DNA of 22,396 nt. It comes from Zoopage sp. CT-All (lineage: Eukaryota; Zoopagomycota; Zoopagomycetes; Zoopagales; Zoopagaceae). The position numbers and the translations under genes were made by a program. Below the pieces are notes generated by a model, which saw nothing but the letters and a program-made list of their open reading frames with translations, was not told where the DNA came from and made no database searches. Below, one piece after another: positions 8,821 through 17,289 of this stretch; position 1 is the first letter of the stretch; every line of letters starts with the position of its first letter. Location of the stretch: contig QZWS01000140.1 in the NCBI GenBank assembly GCA_004114245.1, positions 1-22,396 of the forward strand, written 5' to 3'.

Positions 8821-9687
8821 CTATCCAATCATGCTGCGTTTGCGACCACGCAATCGTACTGCAATGCTGCATCAGCGCTGTTGATATCGGACAACGAACG
8901 ACTCACCATCTTCGAGCTTGCGCAGAATCGCACGTATCCCGCTCTGATTGCCTTCCAGTCGCGCAACCTCCTCGACATACGCCGCCATAAATTCGGGCTC
9001 AAACTATCCCATCCCCTCGCCCGTCAATATTCACGGGTGCAGGAATGGGTTCACGCACCAAGTCTTCGCCTTGGGAGGCTGGATGCGTGCTGGAAATGGC
9101 GCGCTCCATGACGTACAAATCCACGGCGCGGTCTTCCGCCATCACGGAATTGCTTGCCAGCCCAAAATCAATCAGAACCAGGTCATCGGCAGCATCATTG
9201 GAACGATTCCGCCGAACGAGGATATTTGAGGTAGTCAGGTCGCCGTGGCACATCCCCACACGGATATGCAGCCGTGCAACCAACGCACCCGCGGCCCGCA
9301 TCACCCGCACCCGCTGCTCACTCCTACTCTCCGAATCGGCCAACACCTCCCGCATGGTGACCGCGCCCACGATATCCTCCAGCACAATCACCCCGGTCCG
9401 CACATCGCAATAGTATACGGCAGGCACGGGCACGCCCATGCGGAGGCAGCGCACCAGGGCGCGAGATTCCTGGCCGAGGCGGCGCGTCGTGAGGCGGGCG
9501 TCAAGGGTAGCGTGACGATAGGTTTTCTGGAAGCGGAGTTTGGCCAGGGCGGGGCGGCCGCAGAAGGCGAATGAGTAGAGCTTCTGCGCAGAGGGGTGAG
9601 TTCCTGTTCATGGAAGAGATGGAGTACGGCTTCGGCGCCTTGGCGGAGCACAACGGCATCGGCCGGTATCGGTGCTGGTGGAGACAT
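8821..9687 (-). CDS. BUD32: EKC/KEOPS complex atypical kinase Bud32
   Basis: Small kinase/ATPase of the KEOPS complex, required for tRNA t6A modification and telomere maintenance. Exons, in transcript order: 9687-9628, 9583-9059, 9003-8907 and 8858-8821. The introns are 44, 55 and 48 nt, all GT-AG, and the product is 239 aa. Motifs: GAEA at 17-20, crossing directly into exon 2 (KLYSF), then the RFQKTYRHATLDARLT block. The catalytic loop is HGDLTTSN at 133-140, DFG is at 159-161, and DLYVMERA follows. The diagnostic basic tail VRLRGRKRSMIG is recovered only when the third intron is removed. All phases match. The start follows the ARMT1 stop by 32 bp on the same strand, so the BUD32 promoter must overlap the ARMT1 3' end. 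Confidence 0.95.
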
Positions 9688-9704
9688 GGTGGGCAACCGC
9701 GTCA

Positions 9705-9716
9705 GGTCATGTGACC
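9705..9716. promoter_or_regulatory. GTCACATGAC-type E-box just upstream of BUD32
   Basis: The 12-mer reads GGTCACATGACC in BUD32 orientation and ends 17 bp before the ATG, inside the 32-bp ARMT1-BUD32 spacer. It matches the RTCACRTG form preferred by Cbf1-type bHLH proteins and resembles the TCACGTGA between MRPL19 and VMA9. A functional role is inferred from position only. Confidence 0.4.
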
Positions 9717-9719
9717 GAG

Positions 9720-11241
9720 CTACTCATGCACTGGACTGCCGGGCGTAACAGCCAGTTGAACCAGTCCGTACTGCCCATTCACCATCCACTCGCCATCCTC
9801 CGTCGTCAGCGCCTCATCCTGCCCATCGCGCAGCCCGACAACCACATCGGACTTGCATGTCCGAAGCGCAACCACCGTTGCCTTGGCTCCTTCCCACGCA
9901 GGTCCAATCGCCATAGGGAACGATGTTGCTGTCGGCCATTGGCAATCATACACCAGCTTCCGATAGTTAAGGTCGCCTTTAAAAATAACCATGGAGGACT
10001 GCGTGTGGAGAGCGCGATGAAGGACGGGGGCGAGGTCCGGAAGGTGGTAGTATGCGTGCGGCAATGTCCAGAATGGGTCAGCAGTGACTGTTAGCTTGCC
10101 GTCACGAAAATGCGAAGCGAGACGGAGGGAGAGCGCCCGGAGCTCGGCAGGCGCTTCAGCAGGAAACGTCTCGGACAAGTCTACGAGCCCGCTGCACACA
10201 TCTAGCAGCCAGTCGATGTCGTCGACCATCGCGTCCGAAACAAACCATGGCATGCGCTTGGCGTGAAGGACCACTGTACGAGCACGGTCGGTTGAGACCA
10301 GCCAATCCGCCAAAACCAAGTCTGCAAACAGCTCAAGTCCTAGTCTGGTGTCAGAGGTGTCAAACAGCCGCTACAACGTCTCACTGACCAGCATTGTCAA
10401 GGACAATATCGATACGCTCGCGATGAAACCAGCGCACACAATTCCACAATACGCTCGTCTCATCCACCACTACCATATGCTTTCTCGGCGCATCGCTTCC
10501 ATTTGCTCCTGCAGCCTCGGACCCTTTTACGACCGAGTGCTGCAGCCGATGCACATCAACAAGCTTCAAGTCCAACAACAGGGAAAGGTCTGTGGCGTTG
10601 CCCCAAAGGCTTGCATGCACCAGCTCCGACAGCACTTCGCATTCCCAATCGGTGTCTCCTTGGCGTGTCGGTATCGCTGCAATCAATTCCTCGGCGCGAC
10701 GGGCAAGGGCAAACACAGCAACATGGGAAGCAAGAAACGCTTCGCGTTTTTGTCCCCGAAATGGATCGTAGGCTGCCCAGTACGGTCCTGCGCGGACACA
10801 CATGGCGCGGATGGCGCGATACATGTAGCATTCGACGATCAACCATGGAGCCTGGAACCAGTGCGGTCCGTTGGACGATTCCCCCTTGGCATCTGGATCG
10901 CTCTGGAAGAGCTGCAACACCGCATTCCAAGTCCCAACGTCCACATCTTCTTCGGCATCGCCCGTATCCGGAAGCGGCAGAATCTCGCGATCGCGCTGCA
11001 GCTCGTACCGCAGACGACCAATTTCCGCGATTATCTGCTTGCCGCCGACCAGCACAGCATCGTTGACCGTGAGCGAGTGGGGCGGCAGAGTCAAGGCATG
11101 CAGCGCTCGGGCGATGTCGTCCACGCAACGCGTCAAAATCACTGGCAGCCTGTCTTTTATCGTCTTATAGGCGAACGAGGACCCTATGGCTCCGCAAAGC
11201 GCGGGATGCGGCGGATGTGCGGGCGACAGGACATCTTGCAT
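9720..11241 (-). CDS. ARMT1: Damage-control phosphatase ARMT1-like (DUF89)
   Basis: Metal-dependent DUF89 phosphatase acting on damaged sugar phosphates; a protein-glutamate methyltransferase activity has also been claimed for the human protein. Exons 11241-10389 and 10339-9720 join over a 49-nt intron (GTCAGT...ACTAG), giving 490 aa. Conserved blocks: SFAYKTIKDRLPVILT near the N-terminus, APWLIVECYMYRAI, the metal-site block DNAGLELFADLVLADWL spanning the splice junction, KGDLNYRKLVYD and LRTCKSDVVVGL. The length is near yeast YMR027W. The ATG at 11241 is preferred because it precedes the conserved start closely. The frame also has ATGs at 11274 and 11433, but these would overlap the divergent MTF1 coding sequence. 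Confidence 0.93.
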
Positions 11242-11272
11242 TGGCGATGACGTGACTGTTTTGCTGCTTATC
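11242..11272. promoter_or_regulatory. 31-bp divergent spacer with TGACGTGA, ARMT1 / MTF1
   Basis: This is the entire gap between the preferred ARMT1 and MTF1 start codons. It contains TGACGTGA at 11248-11255, a CRE/ATF-like element sharing the ACGTGA core seen between MRPL19 and VMA9. At 11272-11275 the sequence CATG carries start codons on both strands. Confidence 0.5.
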
Positions 11273-12737
11273 ATGCTTGGATTGAACACAGCATCAGTCC
11301 TAGCGACGCGCTGGCCATTGCTGCCGCGTCCACCGCCCGTCGGAAGCTGGAAGAATATTGCGTCGCGAGGGAAAATACGAAGGCCTCGTCTGTGGGTCCG
11401 TGAGCCGGATCTGGCAAGCATGTTGTCCGGCATTGCGGCACTCGACTGATTATTCCGTCAGCAACACTGCTCAAGCATGCCAAGCTCGACAAGTACCCGA
11501 ATAGAGTCATATTAGAATATAATTCAGGTTAGTCCATGCCGATTCGAGGACTAGGAGCTGTGGGCTGATGGTGTGCAGGCCCTGGTATTTTGACGCGGGA
11601 ACTATTGGCGCGCTCCAGCAGCATCAAGCGATTATATATGGTCGATAATGTCAAAGACTTTCAGCAGTATCATAAAGTATGTACCCGATAGTGCTTGCGT
11701 CTGGCTCACGCTGCTTAGGACATTGAGACAGCCACAGAAGGATTCGCCGCCGTCATGCCTGAAGTTAGTCGACGAGCCACCTCGTTTCACTTCCCCTGTC
11801 CAGATTTGGCTACAACGGATGGCTTAGCTATTACCGAGTGGGATCAACGTACGTGCAGTTAAATGCTTTCAGAGATTGCTAGACCGCAATTAGATGTCAA
11901 TCCGGGACTTCTTGTCACGGGCGTGCTGCAGCCAGCTCAGTGGGAACTCTCCCGCGACATTGCACAAGATGTGGCACGAAGAGACCATGTACAGCGATTC
12001 GGAAGAGTTGAATATCTCTTTTTGACAGATTTCCTTACCACGCGGGCAGGCAGTGATTGTCAATCAATTCTATTAATACGGTGTAGATAATGACGGCCAA
12101 ACCTTTGGAAAAGTACCGTAGTATGACGACGGTGGTAATTGAATCCTATTTGGATGTTAAGCTTCTTCAAGAGGGCTTTACAAGCACGAAAATGATGTTC
12201 CCCAAGGTTTCCCAAGCCAGAGCATCAATGGGAGCTAAGCATGCCTAGTCTGAGCAGAGAATCGTAAGAATCACCCCCAGAATAATGCCCATCTCCAAGA
12301 GTAAGTCAATCATGATAAATGCTCTTCTAGCTGATGAGCACTTGTGTGTGTTTCAGGCCCGTTCGAGCTCTTCTCTTACGTGACGCGCATCCTCTTCACG
12401 AGTCCCAAACAGCCGTTGACCAAGGGACTGAAGTGCGCTCATAAATCGCATACCCGGCACACTAATGATGCCATGCAGAAAACTTGGAGCTGGAGCTGAG
12501 CTGATTGCAAAAGATCTATCGTTTGACGCGAGCGAAATCAGCGCGAGTGTTGCAACATGCGAGCAATTCGACGAGATCGCATGTGCCTTTCAGCGCTGGC
12601 CATTCAAGCCCAATGTGCTCGAAGTCAACTTGCGATCGGCGAAGGATGTCATGCAAGGTATGGAATCCTCGTCCCATCGGCTAAAGGATAAGGAGGGATA
12701 TGGCGAAAACGCCCATGGCAATAAGCCAGAGATGTAA
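11273..12737 (+). CDS. MTF1: Mitochondrial transcription factor Mtf1 (mtRNA polymerase specificity factor)
   Basis: rRNA-dimethylase-fold factor that lets mitochondrial RNA polymerase recognise and melt promoters. Nine exons are inferred: 11273-11399, 11462-11527, 11579-11676, 11719-11848, 11894-12045, 12087-12206, 12249-12300, 12357-12432 and 12479-12737. All phases are consistent and the product is 359 aa (yeast Mtf1 is 341). Conserved segments in order: RLWVP near residue 40, VILEYNSGPGILTREL (SAM-site-like GPG), RFGRVEYLFL, MTTVVIESYLDVKLL, FELFSYVTRILF, KKLGAGAEL and the hallmark WPFKPN near the C-terminus. The N-terminus is basic, as for a mitochondrial protein. Least certain are intron 1, intron 4 (a 24-nt alternative exists) and intron 5 (a GC donor, 12046-12086). 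Unspliced, it looks like scattered fragments. Confidence 0.88.
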
Positions 12738-12741
12738 TTTA

Positions 12742-13827
12742 TTAAATTCGGCCATGATTCCACGCAATACAATCGCTGAACGCTACTGTTGAGCCGCCAA
12801 ATATATCCAGCGCGCTGCCAAAAGTGAGATCGACACGGCCGCCCGAGATATCTTGAACTAGCTGAAGGTCTCGAATGCCTACGATCTATGATGAGCGCAG
12901 AAGGCGTAATCAGTGCATACTGTACGCTCCGCCAGCATATGTGCAGAGGATAGGGGTCCATTTGCCGAGGTCTGGCTCGAATTAGCACCAAAATGTACGA
13001 AAGCGGGGGCATACGCTTGACCAGATCTTGATCAATACCGCGACAGAGCCCTTCAACATCAGCGGCATGGATCAAAAATTCACTAGAACCAGGTCAAATG
13101 AGCTAAAGCTCGCATTGGGCATATGCCTGCAATATTCTGCCAAAAGCTCTAGTAATTCTGCAACAAATCAGCGCTGATGATAGCATGGCAGCATTCCAAG
13201 CAACCTTTCGTGATAACCGTGTCGGTCAAGGTTTGCCACTTATTCATGGCGACAAACCACTGGTCAGGCTGGCCACGTTCGCCTCTACGACGCCGACAGC
13301 TCAAGTCGACAACGAGGACATCTTTTCCAATATGCTGACTGAGTTGTTGCAGCCGGTCAAGCGAGAATTGCGCATCTGGAAACAACCAGCTGGTTACGAT
13401 GACCTATAGCACAGCCATGGTCGCTTTGCTGCACAGGTACATGCCATGCCTTGCTTGCACCTTGCTCGAGCCAGTAGGAGGCATTGTCGATGGTGATACC
13501 GCCGCCGACTTGAAGGCCACCAGGCCAGGCGGCAAGCGCTTCCCTTGCTGCATCGTCGTTTCCACTTCCCAATTTTATCAAATGAGCTCCATGAAGATTG
13601 TTTTTATGATAAAGTCGGGAATAAAACGCGGGCGGTTTTCTATCGAAGCCGGTAAGCATGAGGCATCATCATGGGCGACCTGACGTCGATACGAAATTCG
13701 TACGCAAGGCGCCGGGCTCCGTGTCGTCGAGCGATCCACCAACAATCTGCTTCACTTGGCCGTCGTGCAGGTCGATGCATGGACGGAAGCGGGTTCGTGG
13801 GCTCGGGGTCTTCTGTATGCCCGACAT
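12742..13827 (-). CDS. HIS6: ProFAR isomerase of histidine biosynthesis (His6/HisA)
   Basis: Isomerises ProFAR to PRFAR, the fourth step of histidine synthesis. Seven exons in transcript order: 13827-13685, 13639-13450, 13403-13205, 13157-13127, 13082-13015, 12971-12921 and 12878-12742. Introns are 42-47 nt and the product is 272 aa (yeast 261). Motifs: [15 protein letters not shown] from about 17 (first catalytic Asp), [33 protein letters not shown] across intron 2, [38 protein letters not shown] and [14 protein letters not shown]. Exon 4 is only 31 nt. Introns 2 and 4 need GC donors (GCATGG, GCATAT) to restore strictly conserved residues. The stop is 4 bp from the convergent MTF1 stop. TGACGTGG lies 8 bp upstream of the ATG. 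Confidence 0.94.
13083..13126 (-). other. GC-AG intron in HIS6 (intron 4)
   Basis: A 44-nt intron, donor GCAG|GCATAT, acceptor TTCTAG. No GT donor lies nearby; this junction joins AEYC to [12 protein letters not shown] in frame, as the family requires. Confidence 0.78.
13404..13449 (-). other. GC-AG intron in HIS6 (intron 2)
   Basis: A 46-nt intron, donor CAAG|GCATGG, acceptor CTATAG. The nearest GT donor would insert Ala-Trp-His into the invariant ASKVIVTSW strand; the GC donor restores it exactly and keeps phase. Confidence 0.8.
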
Positions 13828-13942
13828 CCAAGGTTGACGTGGCACAGTCGTATTTTTTTGCTCTGCCTGCCACTCTGCTGCCCCACGGCCTGATCCATCC
13901 GTCTGTCGCCCACCAAAACTCTGAGAAATCCACCTTTAAAAC
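13828..13942. promoter_or_regulatory. Divergent spacer, HIS6 / secreted protein gene
   Basis: 115 bp between opposed start codons. It contains TGACGTGG at about 13835-13842, near the HIS6 start, which shares the TGACGTG core with the ARMT1/MTF1 spacer. The classical Gcn4 site TGACTCA was not seen. Composition shifts towards AT at the right end. Confidence 0.4.
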
Positions 13943-15415
13943 ATGAAATATCTGCCTCTCCTTGCACTTGCTGCTCTTGCTGCATTCGCCCCTGACGTCT
14001 ATGCATCAAATCCCCAAGAAAAACCAAAGCCCAAAGAAGAACCAAACTCTCAGCCAACGGGGTTGTTTGGAAGGTTACGCGCTGGTATCACTGGAGCAAT
14101 CAAACCCAAGAAAGATACTGGTGTCGCCACAGCAGCCAAACCTAAGGAAGGTTTAAATAGCGTGCTTCCTCCTGATGTCTACAAGGAGATATCAAAGGAT
14201 TTTACCCCGAATCAACACAGTACTTATGCTGTGGTCAACCACGCAGCCAATCAAAACGTGGAACAATTCCGCAGCGAGAACTTTTATTTTAGAATTTTGC
14301 GAGCATTCCAGCAACTTGGCCTCACTAAACCAAAACCCGAAATAATTGATGCCCTTCTTGCGGCAAGGGCGCCAGGCACCAAGTTATATATCCCCCTTGG
14401 CCGCTTCATCAGCAAGTCTGGTGCCATGTCGCCAGTCAATTCCCTCCTGTTACAGAAGCTCGCACGTGCTGCATTACCATTGGCAACCGGAGACGAGAAT
14501 GCAATTGTTGTTTCTGACGCATTCAGCCTCTTTCAGCTGGCGCGTGCGGCTGGGTCATCGGATACCATCACAGCACTCCTTAAGCAGAATGCTAAGCGTT
14601 TTAATAATGGTCTTGGAATTGACATAACTTGGACTAAAAATGGGTTTCTGGATTGGTTTTTAGCGGCAATCGATCCTGAAGCTCCACAATCTGCTCTCCG
14701 CGACGTACTCTCCATCATCAAATTCACGCGCACCGATCTATCCAAAATTTGGTGCAATGTGATATACTTATATCTTGGTCAAGAAGCCCAAACGCATGGA
14801 TCTCCACTGACTAGTGATCGCTATGCTGAAATCTTGAACCAGATATTTTTGAAAACACGTAAAATCTGGGCAAACTATGATAAGTACAAGATTACCAGTG
14901 TTCAAAATGCGCTTAAACCAATAGCGCTTGCAAAAAATCCAGTGGCATTTGACTTCAAACAAGAGTTGGACACCTGCTTTACTGAGAGCCCGAGTATCTT
15001 TGCACTAGCTGCTGGCCTGGTCTCGCTGCTTGACGAAAATAGCGATCATGAGCTGTCTAAGTTCAAGATCGCGCCAACAGTCCAATTGGCTACACGTATA
15101 GATATGGATATCGAGGATATGTGGTGGCTGATGTTCTCTACTTGGCAATTGCCCATCAGCGCACGTGAAGACATTCTCAAATCTGCGCTTACAAACATGT
15201 CCTATACTCAATCCCATGGATGGCTTATTCGCGAGCTATTCCAGCTGAAGCGCTATAAAGACATGGCCAACGTAATAATTGTAATCAAGCCCATCAAGTC
15301 TAAAGCCTTCAAAACCGAGCAATTTGAGCAAATGCTGATCATGCTCAAGGATGTCAAAAATGGCGCAATGATGGATAATGGAAATCATGCTATATTTGCT
15401 AAGATGCTTGCGTAG
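13943..15415 (+). CDS. Predicted secreted protein of unknown family (490 aa)
   Basis: A single open frame from ATG 13943 starts with a textbook signal peptide: MKYL, a hydrophobic Leu/Ala core, and likely cleavage after VYA at about residue 22. A Lys/Pro/Glu-rich linker (about 24-67) follows. The rest, from about 70 to 490, appears wholly helical and hydrophilic-amphipathic, possibly repeat-like in the manner of helical solenoids, with only two cysteines after the signal. No transmembrane segment, retention signal or catalytic motif is seen. Codon use is clearly more AT-rich than in the neighbouring conserved genes. I do not recognise a family. Candidate roles such as cell-surface protein or effector are guesses from secretion and lineage restriction only. 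No intron. Confidence 0.8.
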   Translation: MKYLPLLALAALAAFAPDVYASNPQEKPKPKEEPNSQPTGLFGRLRAGITGAIKPKKDTGVATAAKPKEGLNSVLPPDVYKEISKDFTPNQHSTYAVVNHAANQNVEQFRSENFYFRILRAFQQLGLTKPKPEIIDALLAARAPGTKLYIPLGRFISKSGAMSPVNSLLLQKLARAALPLATGDENAIVVSDAFSLFQLARAAGSSDTITALLKQNAKRFNNGLGIDITWTKNGFLDWFLAAIDPEAPQSALRDVLSIIKFTRTDLSKIWCNVIYLYLGQEAQTHGSPLTSDRYAEILNQIFLKTRKIWANYDKYKITSVQNALKPIALAKNPVAFDFKQELDTCFTESPSIFALAAGLVSLLDENSDHELSKFKIAPTVQLATRIDMDIEDMWWLMFSTWQLPISAREDILKSALTNMSYTQSHGWLIRELFQLKRYKDMANVIIVIKPIKSKAFKTEQFEQMLIMLKDVKNGAMMDNGNHAIFAKMLA

Positions 15416-16195
15416 TAGGATGATTGGACAATTCAGGTTTAAACAGATTAGAGATAGTCGGTACTTCAATGCATGTGTGTTATGCAGCTAACATTTAAGT
15501 TATTGTTGTAAGCATTCATAGATATTGTTAGTCAGAAAACATCAAATCAATAGTCTAATTATCCTAACCATTATTAACCTTTCTAAGATGAATAGAAATA
15601 GAAAAGTAAGCATATAATAATGTTTAATATTGTAGTAGGTAGGGCTATTTGTATAGGAGGTTGTAGGGTATAATGTGGCAGTAGAAAGTAGCTGTCATTT
15701 TTTCATTACATTATATTTCACAAGACCTGGCCTACCATCATACTACACAGCATAGCCATATGGCCATTACAGTCTCTTATGTTATATTGGGTAATGTGTC
15801 AGCAAAAACAAGAGATGTGGAATTTGATCTATCTATTGAAAAGCTGCTGCTACTCTCATTAGGCTTTATATACCCCAATATTTTATTATTATAATCATTC
15901 TATCCTTGGAATAGAATGAGGCTCATAGACTTGATTTATTTACCACATCTTAAACTACTGAATAACACTATTCAAAGGCAGCAGCCATATCCTAACAGCT
16001 ACAATATACAACATAAATATAATACTCCAGCATGCTCAAATGGACATGAAGGGAAAGCCCATTGCAATGGGGCCCGGGAGCACTGCCTGCCCACTCAGCC
16101 GGTTGGCATGTAAAACCGGGCCAAGTCTTCCTCTCCATCAACTGCCCACAGCCGCCAGCGTATCCCGCCTTCACAGCAATAAATTGCAAGAAATC
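15416..16195. other. AT-rich intergenic stretch
   Basis: About 780 bp of AT-rich sequence with many short A/T runs and no convincing gene, tRNA or repeat. Short open frames lack start context or homology. It holds the 3' region of the 490-aa gene and the promoter of the small secreted-protein locus. A decayed mobile element is possible, but no terminal repeats or coding remnants were seen. Confidence 0.5.
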
Positions 16196-16747
16196 ATGCT
16201 CTTCTGCTGCTCATCCATTGCACTTGTTGTGTTTGCCATTGCCTGCATTGCTGCCCCAGCCAATGCTAGCATGCCCCATGACCAAGGCTCCAAAATAGTT
16301 ACCAAAAAACCACCCACTCATCAGATGGCATTGCACAGCTATAATAATAAAGTCAGCGAGATTATGCAGCAACTAAAAAGTGAAGGGCCCACCAAATATG
16401 ATACATAAATTGCGACCAATCAGGCTACAATTTCTGCCTACCTGGATAAAGTTGACAACACAATGCAACAGGAACTTAAAGGTGCATTGAGCAATTGCAA
16501 ATCAGTGCTGGCAGAGCGCAAAGCTATAAAAGATCAGAAGCCAACATTCAGCTATATAAAAGTATACAACAAGATTATGTGGCAGCTAGAAATTGAAGGG
16601 TCCACCAAATATGAGGAGATTGCGGCCAAGCAGGCTGGAATATTATTCTACCCAAACCAATCTAACATCAAAGCACAGAAAGAACTCAAAGTTGCATTGG
16701 AGAATTGCAAAGCAGAGTTGGCAGCGCGCAAAGCCACAAAGCCCTAG
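16196..16747 (+). pseudogene. Small secreted two-repeat protein interrupted by one in-frame stop
   Basis: The ATG at 16196 gives a strong signal peptide (hydrophobic core about 7-21, cleavage probably after ANA near residue 25), then a short linker. The frame meets TAA at 16406-16408 after 70 residues but stays open in the same frame to TAG at 16745-16747. The post-stop sequence is clearly related. Copy 1 (16337-16531, 65 codons) and copy 2 (16550-16741, 64 codons) align along their length: SY..K...IM.QL..EG.TKY at the start, IA..QA in the middle, and NCK..LA.RKA.K at the end. The stop codon is part of the one extra codon's worth of sequence in copy 1. It could be a fresh pseudogene, a readthrough gene or a 70-aa protein. 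Family unknown. Confidence 0.65.
16337..16741 (+). repeat. Tandem duplication of a ~65-codon unit
   Basis: Two direct copies with starts 213 bp apart, joined by a 6-codon linker. They are recognisable at both DNA and protein level, each with a single Cys in a (S/E)NCK motif. Divergence between copies suggests an old duplication. Confidence 0.75.
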
Positions 16748-17289
16748 GATGTGAAGTGCAATTGGAGTCATGCTACTTAACATAGGTTGTTCCAACAACA
16801 TGCACTACACCTGAGCAGAACCACCAACAGATTGGTATACAACCTCCACTGCTGCTACCCAAAAACACATTGATGGATTCACAAAGTATGGCTCACAAGA
16901 CCAAGACTTGGGTGGATATAAGCCTCATACCCCCTGCCTTGCATCCTTGCATCCTCCTAGGATAGTACTGCCTTCCCAATAAATGCCTAGTTACCCCATA
17001 ACCCCATAACCCCATAACCCCAGCACCCCAGCACCCCAACATCTCCAAACCGTCGCCATCTATATACGCGCGACACGACTATATTGCCATTTCTTATGCT
17101 CCCATGCATGCGCAGTGTCTCGGCGCACTCTGCATGCATCAACAGTCGCGCCCCGCCTGCGAGCTGCTTTTTGCCTTAATCAGCCCACCGCGCCCATCTG
17201 CCTACCGCCGTCGCCATCGGCCGATGCCCCACTTCCGTCGACGTCCGCGCCAATCATCATCTCTTCTGCGTTAGATACACACCGAGCTC
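16748..17289. other. Intergenic region with CA/CT-rich sequence upstream of PPZ
   Basis: About 540 bp. The first half is AT-leaning like the region before it. The octamer repeat at 16993-17040 marks the change to the GC-rich PPZ promoter and 5' leader. No gene or RNA recognised. Confidence 0.4.
16993..17040. repeat. Six-unit octamer tandem repeat (ACCCCAnn)
   Basis: Exactly 48 bp: ACCCCATA three times, ACCCCAGC twice, ACCCCAAC once. The period is perfect and only the last two bases of each unit vary. The opposite strand is G-rich, with a GGGGT in every unit. Preceded by a partial TT before the first unit. Confidence 0.9.

Noticed and set aside
10348-11250. 300-codon plus-strand frame
   Set aside because: Antisense shadow of ARMT1, whose DUF89 motifs are unmistakable.
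11849-11872. A 24-nt intron in MTF1 (GTACGT...TTTCAG)
   Set aside because: It keeps phase, but it would be far shorter than every other intron here; the 45-nt version ending at 11893 also keeps phase and fits the size class. Not fully excluded.
11273-13827. Region first read as degraded pseudogenes or a gene-poor spacer
   Set aside because: Conserved Mtf1 and His6 blocks appear in order on opposite strands and join in phase through introns of uniform size, with no inactivating change left.
15416-16195. Possible transposon remnant in the AT-rich spacer
   Set aside because: No transposase-like peptide, terminal inverted repeats or target duplication could be seen.
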